The notes under the pieces are model-generated. The model had not been told where the DNA came from, ran no database searches, and was given only the letters and a program-made list of their open reading frames with translations. This document shows positions 34,942-43,857 of a stretch of DNA of 64,000 nucleotides, in pieces. The translations under genes and the position numbers were made by a program. The stretch lies in the NCBI RefSeq assembly GCF_003609575.1, contig NZ_MBTA01000012.1, forward strand, positions 186,001-250,000, given 5' to 3'. Numbering within the stretch: position 1 is the first letter of the stretch; each line of letters opens with the position of its first letter. Source of the DNA: Pelobium manganitolerans. Lineage in GTDB: Bacteria > Bacteroidota > Bacteroidia > Sphingobacteriales > Sphingobacteriaceae.

Positions 34942-36585
34942 ATGAAAACCGCTATTGTAGCCAGCACTTTACTGTTTAGTCTATCGATTGCACAAGCGCA
35001 AACCAAACAGGCTGACCCCAAGAATTACGTATCTAAAGTTTGGGTTTCTGATTTAGGAAATGGCAAATACAAAAATCCGGTGATTAATGCGGATTATTCT
35101 GATCCGGATGCCGTTCGCGTTGGCGACGATTACTATATGATTTCCTCCAGTTTTAACCATGTACCCGGTTTGCCTTTGTTGCATTCCAAAGATTTGGTCA
35201 ACTGGACCATTGTTACCCATGTTTTGCAAGAGCAAATCCCGGTTGATGTTTTTAACAAAGTACAGCACGGCAATGGTGTTTGGGCACCTGCCATCCGTTA
35301 CCATAATAACGAGTTTTATATTTATTATCCAGATCCTGATTTTGGCATTTACGTTACTCGTGCTAAAGACGTGATGGGGCCATGGACTGCACCCGAGTTG
35401 GTTTATGCAGGCAAAGGTTTGATAGACCCTTGCCCTTTGTGGGACGAGGACGGCAAAACATATTTAGTGCATGCTTACGCTGGGAGCCGGGCAGGCATAA
35501 AAAGCGTGATTGCCATAGCACCCATGAATACAGAGGGCACAAAAGTTACCGGTAACAGCGTAATTGTTTACGACGGCCACGAGACCGACCCGACCATAGA
35601 AGGGCCTAAGTTTTACAAACGCAACGGTTATTACTACATTTTTGCTCCGGCCGGCGGTGTTTCTACCGGATGGCAACTGGTGCTACGGTCTAAGGAGATT
35701 TATGGTCCTTACGAACGTAAAAATGTAATGGACCAGGGCAAAACTACGGTAAACGGTCCGCACCAAGGCGCTTGGGTGGATACTCCAAAAGGTGAAGACT
35801 GGTTTTTGCATTTCCAGGATAAAGATGCCTATGGACGCGTGGTGCACTTACAGCCGATGAAATGGGTGAACGATTGGCCGGTAATAGGTATTGATAAAGA
35901 CGGCGACGGGCGTGGAGAGCCGGTGATGGAATACAAAAAACCTAACGTGGGTAAAAGCTATCCAATAGCTACACCGGCAGAGTCGGATGAATTTGATAGC
36001 CCGTTGTTGGGCTTGCAGTGGCAATGGCAGGCCAACCCGGACGGAAATTGGGCAATGGCCAGCAACCACGGGAATTTACGCCTATACACTAAACAAATTC
36101 CTCAGGATGCGAAAAGCTTGTGGGATGTGCCCAACATTTTAGGACAGAAATTTCCGGCGGATGAATTTATGGCAACCGCAAAAATGACCTTTAAGCCAAA
36201 TGATAAACTCGAAAACGAACGTGTAGGTTTTATTGTTTTGGGTCAAGATTATAGCACCCTATCCGTTAAAAGTAAAGCCGACGGTTTATACCTGAATTAC
36301 GGGGTATGCAATGGCGCCGTGAAAGGTAAAGAAGAAAAAGAAACACCTGTAACAAAGTTAAAAACCAATATGGTTTATTTGCGCGTAAAGGTTACCGCAG
36401 GCGGAAAATGCAATTGGTCCTACAGTTTCGACAATAAAAATTATATCAATGTAGGAGAAACTTTTACAGCCTTGCCCGGCAAATGGGTAGGCGCAAAATT
36501 AGGTTTATACGCGGTTAGAGATACGCAGATCAACGACTCGGGCTATGTAGATGTAGATTGGTTTAGGGTTGAACCCATAAAGTAA
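34942..36585 (+). CDS. Secreted GH43 enzyme with C-terminal concanavalin-like beta-sandwich
   Basis: A 547-residue protein with signal peptide (about 1-20, IAQAQ). The GH43 propeller (about 45-335) shows the base Asp54 in YSDPDAV, Asp162 in LIDPCPLW and the acid Glu220 in TIEGPKF. A second domain (about 350-547, EFDSPLLGLQWQW, RVGFIVLGQDYSTL, YVDVDWFRVEP) is the beta-sandwich found at the C-terminus of GH43 beta-xylosidases and arabinofuranosidases. The build fits GH43 subfamily 12-like enzymes, whose members act as alpha-L-arabinofuranosidase, beta-xylosidase or galactan-side-chain enzymes. It leads an operon with a CE12 esterase 1 bp behind and a second esterase, driven by the direct-repeat promoter at 34717. 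Confidence 0.87.
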   Translation: MKTAIVASTLLFSLSIAQAQTKQADPKNYVSKVWVSDLGNGKYKNPVINADYSDPDAVRVGDDYYMISSSFNHVPGLPLLHSKDLVNWTIVTHVLQEQIPVDVFNKVQHGNGVWAPAIRYHNNEFYIYYPDPDFGIYVTRAKDVMGPWTAPELVYAGKGLIDPCPLWDEDGKTYLVHAYAGSRAGIKSVIAIAPMNTEGTKVTGNSVIVYDGHETDPTIEGPKFYKRNGYYYIFAPAGGVSTGWQLVLRSKEIYGPYERKNVMDQGKTTVNGPHQGAWVDTPKGEDWFLHFQDKDAYGRVVHLQPMKWVNDWPVIGIDKDGDGRGEPVMEYKKPNVGKSYPIATPAESDEFDSPLLGLQWQWQANPDGNWAMASNHGNLRLYTKQIPQDAKSLWDVPNILGQKFPADEFMATAKMTFKPNDKLENERVGFIVLGQDYSTLSVKSKADGLYLNYGVCNGAVKGKEEKETPVTKLKTNMVYLRVKVTAGGKCNWSYSFDNKNYINVGETFTALPGKWVGAKLGLYAVRDTQINDSGYVDVDWFRVEPIK

Positions 36586-36586
36586 G

Positions 36587-37378
36587 ATGAAGCGTAAAAT
36601 TGTAACATACACCGTTTTTCTGTGCGTTATTGCGCTGTTTTGCTCTTTCACGCTGTTTAAAAAGAAAGTTGCGGTGATGTACCTGATCGGCGATTCTACT
36701 GTGGCAGATTATTCATTAGAAGCAAACTACAACACAAAACGTTTTCCTCTGGTGGGTTGGGGACAAATGTTGCAGCCCTATTTAGCTGCCGACAGTTTGT
36801 TCCAATATCGGCAACTTACAAACGCCGACAGTGTACGTGTGGACGACCGCGCTAAGGGCGGCCGCAGTACACGGAGTTTCTTTGAAGAAGGCCGATGGGA
36901 AGAGGTTTACAACAGCTTGAAAAAAGGTGATATTGTTTTAATCCAATTTGGGCATAATGACGCGGCAAAAGAAAAACACGAACGCTATGTGGATATTCCC
37001 GGATACAAACAGTTTTTAAAGCTTTACGTTAATCAAACCCGGCAAAAGGGAGCCACGCCGGTTTTGCTTACGCCGGTAGCACGTAATTACCCTTGGCAAA
37101 ACGATAGATTAAGTAATGTACACGGTGATTATCCGCAGGCAGTAAAGGACGTTGCTAAAGAATTGAAAGTTAAATTGATTGATTTAAATGAGCTTTCGAT
37201 GGCATTGTTTTCATCACTAGGAGAGGCTTATGTACGCAAAAATTACTTTATGAATTTAGACAGTGGGAAGTTTGTGGCCTATCCTAAAGGGCAAAAAGAT
37301 GACACGCATTTCCAAACGGCAGGAGGTATTGCTGTGGCGCAATTGGTTGCCGATGCACTAAAATCGGCTAAGCACTAG
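36587..37378 (+). CDS. Rhamnogalacturonan acetylesterase (CE12)
   Basis: A 263-residue exported or membrane-anchored protein (hydrophobic segment about 7-23). The SGNH blocks of CE12 are all present: LIGDSTVADYS with nucleophile Ser37, KGGRSTRSF, QFGHNDAA, and the catalytic Asp-x-x-His in KDDTHFQTAGG (Asp238, His241). CE12 enzymes remove acetyl groups from galacturonate in rhamnogalacturonan I so that lyases and hydrolases can act. The gene starts 1 bp after the GH43 stop and 5 bp before the next esterase gene, so translation is likely coupled. Length is normal for the family. Confidence 0.92.
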   Translation: MKRKIVTYTVFLCVIALFCSFTLFKKKVAVMYLIGDSTVADYSLEANYNTKRFPLVGWGQMLQPYLAADSLFQYRQLTNADSVRVDDRAKGGRSTRSFFEEGRWEEVYNSLKKGDIVLIQFGHNDAAKEKHERYVDIPGYKQFLKLYVNQTRQKGATPVLLTPVARNYPWQNDRLSNVHGDYPQAVKDVAKELKVKLIDLNELSMALFSSLGEAYVRKNYFMNLDSGKFVAYPKGQKDDTHFQTAGGIAVAQLVADALKSAKH

Positions 37379-37383
37379 AATAA

Positions 37384-38340
37384 ATGATAAATTTTAAGTC
37401 GGTTTTTAGCCATTGTTGCTTAACACTGTTTGTTGCTTTTGCTGCAAATGCGCAGGTGCAAGTTCCCAGAGATACATCGTTTACCTTGTACGGTACCTAT
37501 ATTAAAGAAAAAAAATACCGTCCGTACATCCGCATTGCCGAGCCCGAGCTGAAAACCGGTGTTTTGGTAAAAAAGGATTTGGTTTACAGCGATTTAAACG
37601 GCCGGAAGTTGTTGGTGGATGTTTATTGTCCTCAAAATAGAAAGCAAAAATACCCTGGCGTTGTTTTGATTTTTGGTGGCGGATGGCGTTCGGGAGACAA
37701 ATCTCAGATGGAAGCCATGGGGCGTGTGTTGGCGGCAAAGGGATATGTTGCTTTTGCGCCAGAATATCGTTTGTCTTTAGAAGCTATTTACCCAGCTGCG
37801 GTGTACGATTTGAAGCAAGCGGTGCGCTGGATGCGTTTGCACCACAAGGAGTTTAATTTGGATGTTTCCAAGATAGCTTCGTTGGGTACTTCTGCCGGCG
37901 GGCAGCTAGCTGCGCTTTTGGGCACTACCAATCATGATGAAAGATTTGAGGCCGACGATAGCAGCAGTGGGGCATCAAGTGCGATACAGGCTATTGTAGA
38001 TATCGACGGCACTTTGGCTTTTCACCATCCCGAATCTGTAGAGGGGAAAGCGGCCTCGTGGTGGTTTGGCGGAGATTATCAGCAGAAGCCCGAGCTTTGG
38101 GAAGATGCCGCGCCGTTGAATCACGTAGATAAAAACACGGCGCCTATTTTGTTTGTAAATAGCTCTTTACCGCGTTTTCATGCGGGTCGTGATGATATGG
38201 TTGCCAAATTGGACAGTCTGCAGATTTATTCGCAGGTCAAAGAATTTCCGGATACGCCGCACCCGTTTTGGTTTTTCCACCCTTGGTTTGATCCGATGAT
38301 GGAAACTGTTGTTGATTTTTTAGATAAGCAGTTTAAATAA
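37384..38340 (+). CDS. Secreted alpha/beta-hydrolase esterase (BD-FAE-like)
   Basis: A 318-residue exported protein (signal peptide about 1-23, ANAQ). The alpha/beta-hydrolase fold has the oxyanion segment LIFGGGWRSGD, the nucleophile elbow GTSAGGQLA, a later DIDGTLAF region and a C-terminal His in FPDTPHPFWFF. It resembles the bifunctional feruloyl/acetyl esterases of Bacteroidota polysaccharide loci. Sitting directly behind CE12 it most likely strips acetyl or feruloyl esters from pectin side chains (inference). It ends the GH43-CE12 operon and is 64 bp upstream of the HTCS-2 gene, which may be on the same transcript. Exact ester specificity is unknown. Confidence 0.82.
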   Translation: MINFKSVFSHCCLTLFVAFAANAQVQVPRDTSFTLYGTYIKEKKYRPYIRIAEPELKTGVLVKKDLVYSDLNGRKLLVDVYCPQNRKQKYPGVVLIFGGGWRSGDKSQMEAMGRVLAAKGYVAFAPEYRLSLEAIYPAAVYDLKQAVRWMRLHHKEFNLDVSKIASLGTSAGGQLAALLGTTNHDERFEADDSSSGASSAIQAIVDIDGTLAFHHPESVEGKAASWWFGGDYQQKPELWEDAAPLNHVDKNTAPILFVNSSLPRFHAGRDDMVAKLDSLQIYSQVKEFPDTPHPFWFFHPWFDPMMETVVDFLDKQFK

Positions 38341-38404
38341 TTTTTTATTCAATAAATTTAGGCTTACATTCAGCGAAGACGATTGAAACCTCGTATCCAA
38401 GTAA

Positions 38405-41400
38405 ATGCCTTTTAGCAAACAGATATTTCTTTTTTTAACCATCATAATTGGCACGTTTACCACAGTAAGCGCGCAAAACGTGGTGAGCATCAAAAACTAC
38501 TCAACAGTAGATGGGCTTGCGGATAACAAAATAACATCGGCCATACAGGACCGTGACGGTTTTATGTGGTTTGGCTCTTGGGCGGGCATCAGCAGGTTTG
38601 ATGGCGAAAACTTTGTCAATTACAAATCATACCCTGGCGATAAATCCAGCCTTAAAAGTAACCGTATAGATGTTATCGTTGAGGATAAGGAAGCCGGTTT
38701 TTTATGGGTAAAAGCTTACGACAACCAAATTTATCGTTTTGATAAAAGCCTGGGCGAATTTGAAGCACTTCCCAAATTGCTGGGCAATAAAGACCTATCA
38801 GATTTTAACTTCACCAAAATCAACAGTGTTGGCAAACAGCAGGTATGGCTAACATCTTCCAATAAAGGTTTGGTTTTAATCCAAGATGCTTTAGGCAAAT
38901 ATCCAAAGTTTAAACTATTCAATAATGATCAAACTGCCAGCCATAAGCTTCCGGTTACTGCGATAAATGCTTTCCACCAAGACAGGCGCAATGTAGTTTG
39001 GATAGCCACCAATAAAGGCGCTTTTAGGCTAAAACCAACAAATGATTGCGATTATAACGTTGAAACCGTAAAAGCTTTGCCGCGTAACAACATCCAGCTC
39101 ATGGACGATGGCGAAAATTTGATGTGGTTTGCACAGGCAAACAAAGTTTTCGCCGTGGATTATAACGGAGAAAATAGCCGCTCTTTTACGGTAACCAAAG
39201 GCGAAATTTTAGGGGTTGAGTCTTCACCGGACCGTAAAGCCTTGCTTTGTAGCACCAGTTTAGGCGAGCTCATCTCCATATCAGAAGACGGGACGGTTAA
39301 GGTACTAGCCCAATTGGCAAATCCGTCTGCGCTATATGGAATTTTTAAAGCAAGCAAAGGAGATGTTTATGTACAGTCGAAACAATTTGGTGTAGTGCGT
39401 TATAGCTCAGCTGAGCGCGGTTTTAAACCTTTATTTCCTGTAGGCGCCTATCTTTTTGATGATCCCTTGCCCCCAAATTTCAGCATCTTTGAAGATGAAA
39501 GCAAAACAGTATGGATAGCGTTAGACAAGTTTAGTCTGATGTACTATGATTCTGAAACAGGGAAAATGGGAAGCCTAAATCCCGAACCTTTCAGCAACCA
39601 AAAGCTGAGCAAAATAGTTTACCATGCTTATTATTTTGATAAGGGCGTTATTTGGATGACTGGCGATAAAAAGGGTGCGGATAAGTTACTTTTAAAGCCC
39701 CTCTTGTTTTTCCAGCAATTGGTAACGCCTGTACCTAAATCGCAAACGGAGAATGAAGTTAGAGGAATGTTTGCAGACGGTAATAAGCTATGGCTTGGTA
39801 CAAAAGCCGAACAGGTAAAGTTAATTGAAAACGGTCATATCGTTGATCAGCTATTTGATAAGCCAGTTCATTTTGATGCTGGTATTTACGCTATAAAACA
39901 AGATAACACGGGGGCGATGTGGTTTGGAACAAAAAAACATGGTTTGTTCAGAGCTGTTTCTTTAGATTCTGATAGCAACAAATACCTACTATCTAACACC
40001 TATTTTGAAAGTGGCATTATAAAAAAGAAATCAGAAAATTCTATTTACAGTATTTTTCAAGACAGCAAAAAGCGTTTATGGGCAGGTTCTTACGGAAGCG
40101 GAATAATTTTATTCCCGTCGCCCAGCCAACCGCAAATATATTATACGCTTGATAATGCCTTTAATAATTATCCGGACGGTAATTTTAGGAGAATAAGACA
40201 TATTGCTGAAGATGGAAAGGGAAATATTTGGTTGGCTACTACAGACGGGCTGATTGTTTTTGACCCAAATAAGGGAACGCCAAAAAACTTTGAGTTTAAA
40301 GTTTACCAAAAAATTCCCGGAGATATCAGTAGTTTGGGCGGTAACGATGTCCAGTTCATTTTTAGAGACAGCAAAATGCAGATGTGGGTGCTTACTTCAT
40401 CTGGCGGACTTAACCTAGCTCTAACAGAGGACCCACTAAAACAACTAAATTTTAAAAATTTCTCGGTGAAAAACGGACTGCCGAGCGATTACTTGTTAAG
40501 CTGTGCCGAGGATAATCAGCAAAACCTGTGGATTGCCACACAAAACGGTTTGTGCAAGTTTTCGATAAACACACAGAAAGTTCAAAGCTTCAACTATTTT
40601 GATGGTTTGTCTCAGAGGGCTTCATTTTCAGAAGCTGCAGTGGCTAAATTATCAAGTGGGGTTTTGGTTTTTGGTACAACAGAAGGCTTGCTAAAATTTG
40701 ATCCCGCCAAAATCGAAAATGATACAAGACCTTCCAACTTAGTTTTTACGCAGGTTTTTGTAAATGGCGAAGATTTAAAACAGCAAGAACCTCGCTACTC
40801 CAAGAAAGACATCAGTTATCTGAAAAGCCTGAAGTTGAACCACGCACAAAATATACTCAGCTTTCAGTTCGCCGTTTTAGATTACTTTGATACCGAAAAA
40901 CAAAATTTTGCCTGCCGGCTGATAGGTTACGATGGCATTTGGCGCAGTACAGATGGACAGCGTAAAATTACCTACACCAACTTGCCACCGGGCAAGTACA
41001 AATTTCAGGTGAAGTGCTTAAATGAGGAGCTGTATTCTCCCTCGCCAATCAGGAGCGTCTCTATTGTTATTATGCCACCGTTTTGGAAAACCTGGTGGGC
41101 TTACGCCATTTATTTCATCGTCTTTGTTGGCGTGCTGATAGCAGTGCAACGCACTATTATTACGATGTTAAAACTGCGACACGGGATTGAGCTTGAGCGA
41201 AAGATGGCCACTTTGAAAATGGATTTTTTTACGCAAATATCCCATGAACTTAGAACCCCCCTTACCTTAATCGTAAATCCAATTGCAGAGGTTTTACACC
41301 ACGAGAAGCTTTCGGAACGGAGCCAAAAATATTTGGATCTGGTGCTAAAGAACGCAAAGCGGATGGCGCGCTTGGTAAACCAGCTGTTAGATTTGCGTAA

Positions 41401-42748
41401 AGTACAAAGCGGTAAAGTGCAGCTGCGTATCCAAAATATCGAGTTGGTCAGTTTTATCAAACATCAGCTCAGCTATTTTGAGGAGATAATTGCCAAAAAA
41501 TCTTTGACCATCAATCTTTTTTGCCCACAAAAACATCTGAACGGGCATTGGGACCTGGAAAAATTGGAAATTGTACTGTACAACATCATTGGTAACGCCA
41601 TTAAATATTCGCCACCTGCGAAAGCCATTTCCATTAACCTTGAACAAAACGAAGATGAGCAACAATGCACTATTAAAGTGCAAGATGAGGGGCCGGGAGT
41701 AAAGGCGCATGAATTATCGCAGATTTTTGATTTGTATTACGAAGGAGAGAATAAATCTGGGTCTAAAAGCACGGGCATTGGGCTGGCCTTGGCAAAAGAA
41801 ATGGCAGAAGTGCACGGCGGAACGATAACGGCAAGTAACGCGTCGCCTAGCGGTTTAGTAGTCACTGTTCAGCTGCCTACAAATTTAGATTTAACGGTTC
41901 CGCTGTCGCAATCTGTGTCGGTAGCCGATGATGATGCTGGAAATGCTGATAATGATGCGTTTAAGGCTGATACCCATGAAAAAATGCGCCTGCTAATTGT
42001 GGAAGACAATGAGGAGCTAAGGGCTTTTATGGAACTGAAATTTGAAGCCTCATTTGCGGTGTCTACCGCTCAAAACGGCGCCGAAGGTTTAGAAAAAGCG
42101 CGTTCGTTGCATCCAGATTTGATTTTATCTGATGTAATGATGCCCGTTATGGACGGCTTAGCGTTTTTGCAACAACTGAAGGCAGATGACACAACCAGCC
42201 ATATCCCCGTTATTTTGTTAACGGCAAAAACAGGAATAGAAACCCATATTTTGGGTTTGCGTTACGGCGCAGATTATTACTTGCCAAAGCCTTTTGATAC
42301 CGAATTGCTGAACGAAACCATCCGCAAGGTTCTGCAACAGCGGGCAACATTTTTCAATACGGTACTTAAAAATCAGCCAGAAGAAGAATCTGTTGAAACC
42401 GAAGTAGTAATTACCGAAGCTGATAAGCTTTTTTTAAAAAAAGTAGTAGAGGTTGTTCAGCAGAATATTGCAGAAAAAGACTTTAACATAGATACCGTTG
42501 CAGATTTAATGAACATGAGCCGCTCGGCTTTTTTTAAGAAGTTTAAAAGCCTTACTAATTTGGCACCTGTTGAGTTTGTGCGCGACACCCGTTTGGATTT
42601 GGCCAGAAATCTATTAGCAGATAGCAGGAAGAATATCTCTGAAATTGCTTACGCTACTGGATTTAACAACCCAAAATATTTTAGTACCTGCTTTAAAGCT
42701 AAGTTTGGGCTAAGTCCTAAAGAATACCAAAACAGCAAGCCCAGCTAG
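38405..42748 (+). CDS. Hybrid two-component system sensor/regulator HTCS-2
   Basis: A 1447-residue HTCS with the full order: signal peptide (about 1-23), a periplasmic double propeller (about 25-780; blades such as DGFMWFGSWAG and GNIWLATTDGL), Y_Y_Y domain (about 815-890), one membrane span (about 897-920), histidine kinase with His947 in ISHELRTPLTL, N-box YNIIGNAIKY and G-box STGIGLALAKE, a receiver with Asp1243 in LSDVMMPVMDG, and an AraC-type DNA-binding domain (last 105 residues, FNIDTVADLMNMSRSAFFKKFK). It should sense a pectin oligosaccharide in the periplasm and activate nearby genes. It stands between the operons whose promoters carry the AAACC-N5-TACCAA-N5-AAACC element, making it the best candidate regulator of that element. 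It is about 220 residues longer than HTCS-1, mostly in the sensor part. Confidence 0.95.
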   Translation: MPFSKQIFLFLTIIIGTFTTVSAQNVVSIKNYSTVDGLADNKITSAIQDRDGFMWFGSWAGISRFDGENFVNYKSYPGDKSSLKSNRIDVIVEDKEAGFLWVKAYDNQIYRFDKSLGEFEALPKLLGNKDLSDFNFTKINSVGKQQVWLTSSNKGLVLIQDALGKYPKFKLFNNDQTASHKLPVTAINAFHQDRRNVVWIATNKGAFRLKPTNDCDYNVETVKALPRNNIQLMDDGENLMWFAQANKVFAVDYNGENSRSFTVTKGEILGVESSPDRKALLCSTSLGELISISEDGTVKVLAQLANPSALYGIFKASKGDVYVQSKQFGVVRYSSAERGFKPLFPVGAYLFDDPLPPNFSIFEDESKTVWIALDKFSLMYYDSETGKMGSLNPEPFSNQKLSKIVYHAYYFDKGVIWMTGDKKGADKLLLKPLLFFQQLVTPVPKSQTENEVRGMFADGNKLWLGTKAEQVKLIENGHIVDQLFDKPVHFDAGIYAIKQDNTGAMWFGTKKHGLFRAVSLDSDSNKYLLSNTYFESGIIKKKSENSIYSIFQDSKKRLWAGSYGSGIILFPSPSQPQIYYTLDNAFNNYPDGNFRRIRHIAEDGKGNIWLATTDGLIVFDPNKGTPKNFEFKVYQKIPGDISSLGGNDVQFIFRDSKMQMWVLTSSGGLNLALTEDPLKQLNFKNFSVKNGLPSDYLLSCAEDNQQNLWIATQNGLCKFSINTQKVQSFNYFDGLSQRASFSEAAVAKLSSGVLVFGTTEGLLKFDPAKIENDTRPSNLVFTQVFVNGEDLKQQEPRYSKKDISYLKSLKLNHAQNILSFQFAVLDYFDTEKQNFACRLIGYDGIWRSTDGQRKITYTNLPPGKYKFQVKCLNEELYSPSPIRSVSIVIMPPFWKTWWAYAIYFIVFVGVLIAVQRTIITMLKLRHGIELERKMATLKMDFFTQISHELRTPLTLIVNPIAEVLHHEKLSERSQKYLDLVLKNAKRMARLVNQLLDLRKVQSGKVQLRIQNIELVSFIKHQLSYFEEIIAKKSLTINLFCPQKHLNGHWDLEKLEIVLYNIIGNAIKYSPPAKAISINLEQNEDEQQCTIKVQDEGPGVKAHELSQIFDLYYEGENKSGSKSTGIGLALAKEMAEVHGGTITASNASPSGLVVTVQLPTNLDLTVPLSQSVSVADDDAGNADNDAFKADTHEKMRLLIVEDNEELRAFMELKFEASFAVSTAQNGAEGLEKARSLHPDLILSDVMMPVMDGLAFLQQLKADDTTSHIPVILLTAKTGIETHILGLRYGADYYLPKPFDTELLNETIRKVLQQRATFFNTVLKNQPEEESVETEVVITEADKLFLKKVVEVVQQNIAEKDFNIDTVADLMNMSRSAFFKKFKSLTNLAPVEFVRDTRLDLARNLLADSRKNISEIAYATGFNNPKYFSTCFKAKFGLSPKEYQNSKPS

Positions 42749-42768
42749 CCCTATTTTTTTGCCTTAGG

Positions 42769-42831
42769 CCAATTATTAAACCCATTTTACCAAATTTTAA
42801 ACCTGTGAAATGCGGTTTTAGTCTATGTTTG
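42769..42831 (+). promoter_or_regulatory. Putative HTCS-2 operator and promoter of the esterase-GH28-GH95-GH105 operon
   Basis: AAACC (42778), TACCAA (42788) and AAACC (42799) occur with 5-bp gaps, preceded in phase by a partial CCAA copy near 42769. A perfect -7 box TATGTTTG begins at 42824, 46 bp from the first AAACC. The ATG is at 42892. Confidence 0.67.
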
Positions 42832-42891
42832 GGTTTTTCCAATCCGCACCAGAGGCGGGTGAGCTACAAATAAACCCGAAGCAATTTTTAA

Positions 42892-43815
42892 ATGAGAATT
42901 TCAAAGCACCTTTTAGCAAGTTTTATCTTTTTATGCCTGCTTCCTTCCTTGGCCTTTTCTCAAGAGCGTGTACTGCTTTGGGAAAAAGGTAATATGCCAA
43001 ATTCAAAGGGCTTAAACATAAAAGACAGTATCAGCAATGAACGCTTAATGGAGGTAGCAAGCCCCTATATACAGGTCTTTTTAACATCTAAACAAGAAAA
43101 CAAGCGGGCCGCAGTATTGATTATACCGGGCGGCGGCTATCATCATTTAGCTTATGAAATAAGTGGCGTTACTTTAGCCAAATGGTTTAATACCTTAGGC
43201 ATAAACGCTTTTGTTTTGGCGCACCGCTTACCAATTTCTAAAAATGTAAACATACGCGAGATTACACCATTGCAAGATGCCCAAAGAGGAATGAGAATCA
43301 TTAGAGCAAACGCAATGAAATGGGGAATTGATAGCAATAAAGTAGGTGTAATGGGATCTTCGGCCGGGGGGCACTTGGCGGCTAGTTTAGGTACAATAAA
43401 AGACGATTACGCACGCGCAAACGATACAATGGACCAGCTCAGTTTTCGTCCAGATTTTATGATTTTAGTGTCGCCTGTTATTGATATGGGCATTTTTGCG
43501 CACAAAGGAAGTCGCGATAACTTATTAGGACCAAAGCCATCTCCGCAACTTATTGATAAGTTTTCTTTACAAAAACAGGTGAGCAGTTATACACCGTCTA
43601 CGTTTATTGCCCAGGCATTTAATGATAAAAGCGTATCAGCAAAAAACAGCTTATTATTTTTTGACGCACTGTTAGAGAAAGGCATTCCGTCTAGCCTTCA
43701 TGTTTTTCCGCAAGGAGGGCACAGTATTGCGCTGCGCAACAACCCCGGTTCTACCGCATTATGGGTAAATCTTTGTGAAGAATGGCTTGTAGAAAGTGGA
43801 GTTATCTCACGCTAG
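42892..43815 (+). CDS. Secreted alpha/beta-hydrolase, xylan/pectin esterase type
   Basis: A 307-residue exported protein (signal peptide about 1-23, AFSQ). The fold shows the oxyanion loop IIPGGGYHHLAYEISG, the nucleophile elbow GSSAGGHLAA, an Asp-bearing FNDKSV turn and the catalytic His in FPQGGHSIAL. This pattern is that of acetyl-xylan/feruloyl esterase-like alpha/beta hydrolases common in Bacteroidota glycan loci. As first gene of an operon continuing with GH28, GH95 and GH105, it probably de-esterifies pectin fragments (inference). It is distinct from the esterase at 37384, to which it shows only fold-level likeness. Confidence 0.82.
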   Translation: MRISKHLLASFIFLCLLPSLAFSQERVLLWEKGNMPNSKGLNIKDSISNERLMEVASPYIQVFLTSKQENKRAAVLIIPGGGYHHLAYEISGVTLAKWFNTLGINAFVLAHRLPISKNVNIREITPLQDAQRGMRIIRANAMKWGIDSNKVGVMGSSAGGHLAASLGTIKDDYARANDTMDQLSFRPDFMILVSPVIDMGIFAHKGSRDNLLGPKPSPQLIDKFSLQKQVSSYTPSTFIAQAFNDKSVSAKNSLLFFDALLEKGIPSSLHVFPQGGHSIALRNNPGSTALWVNLCEEWLVESGVISR

Positions 43816-43857
43816 TTGCTTTAAAAACTCATCTATAATTTGTTAACAATACAATTC

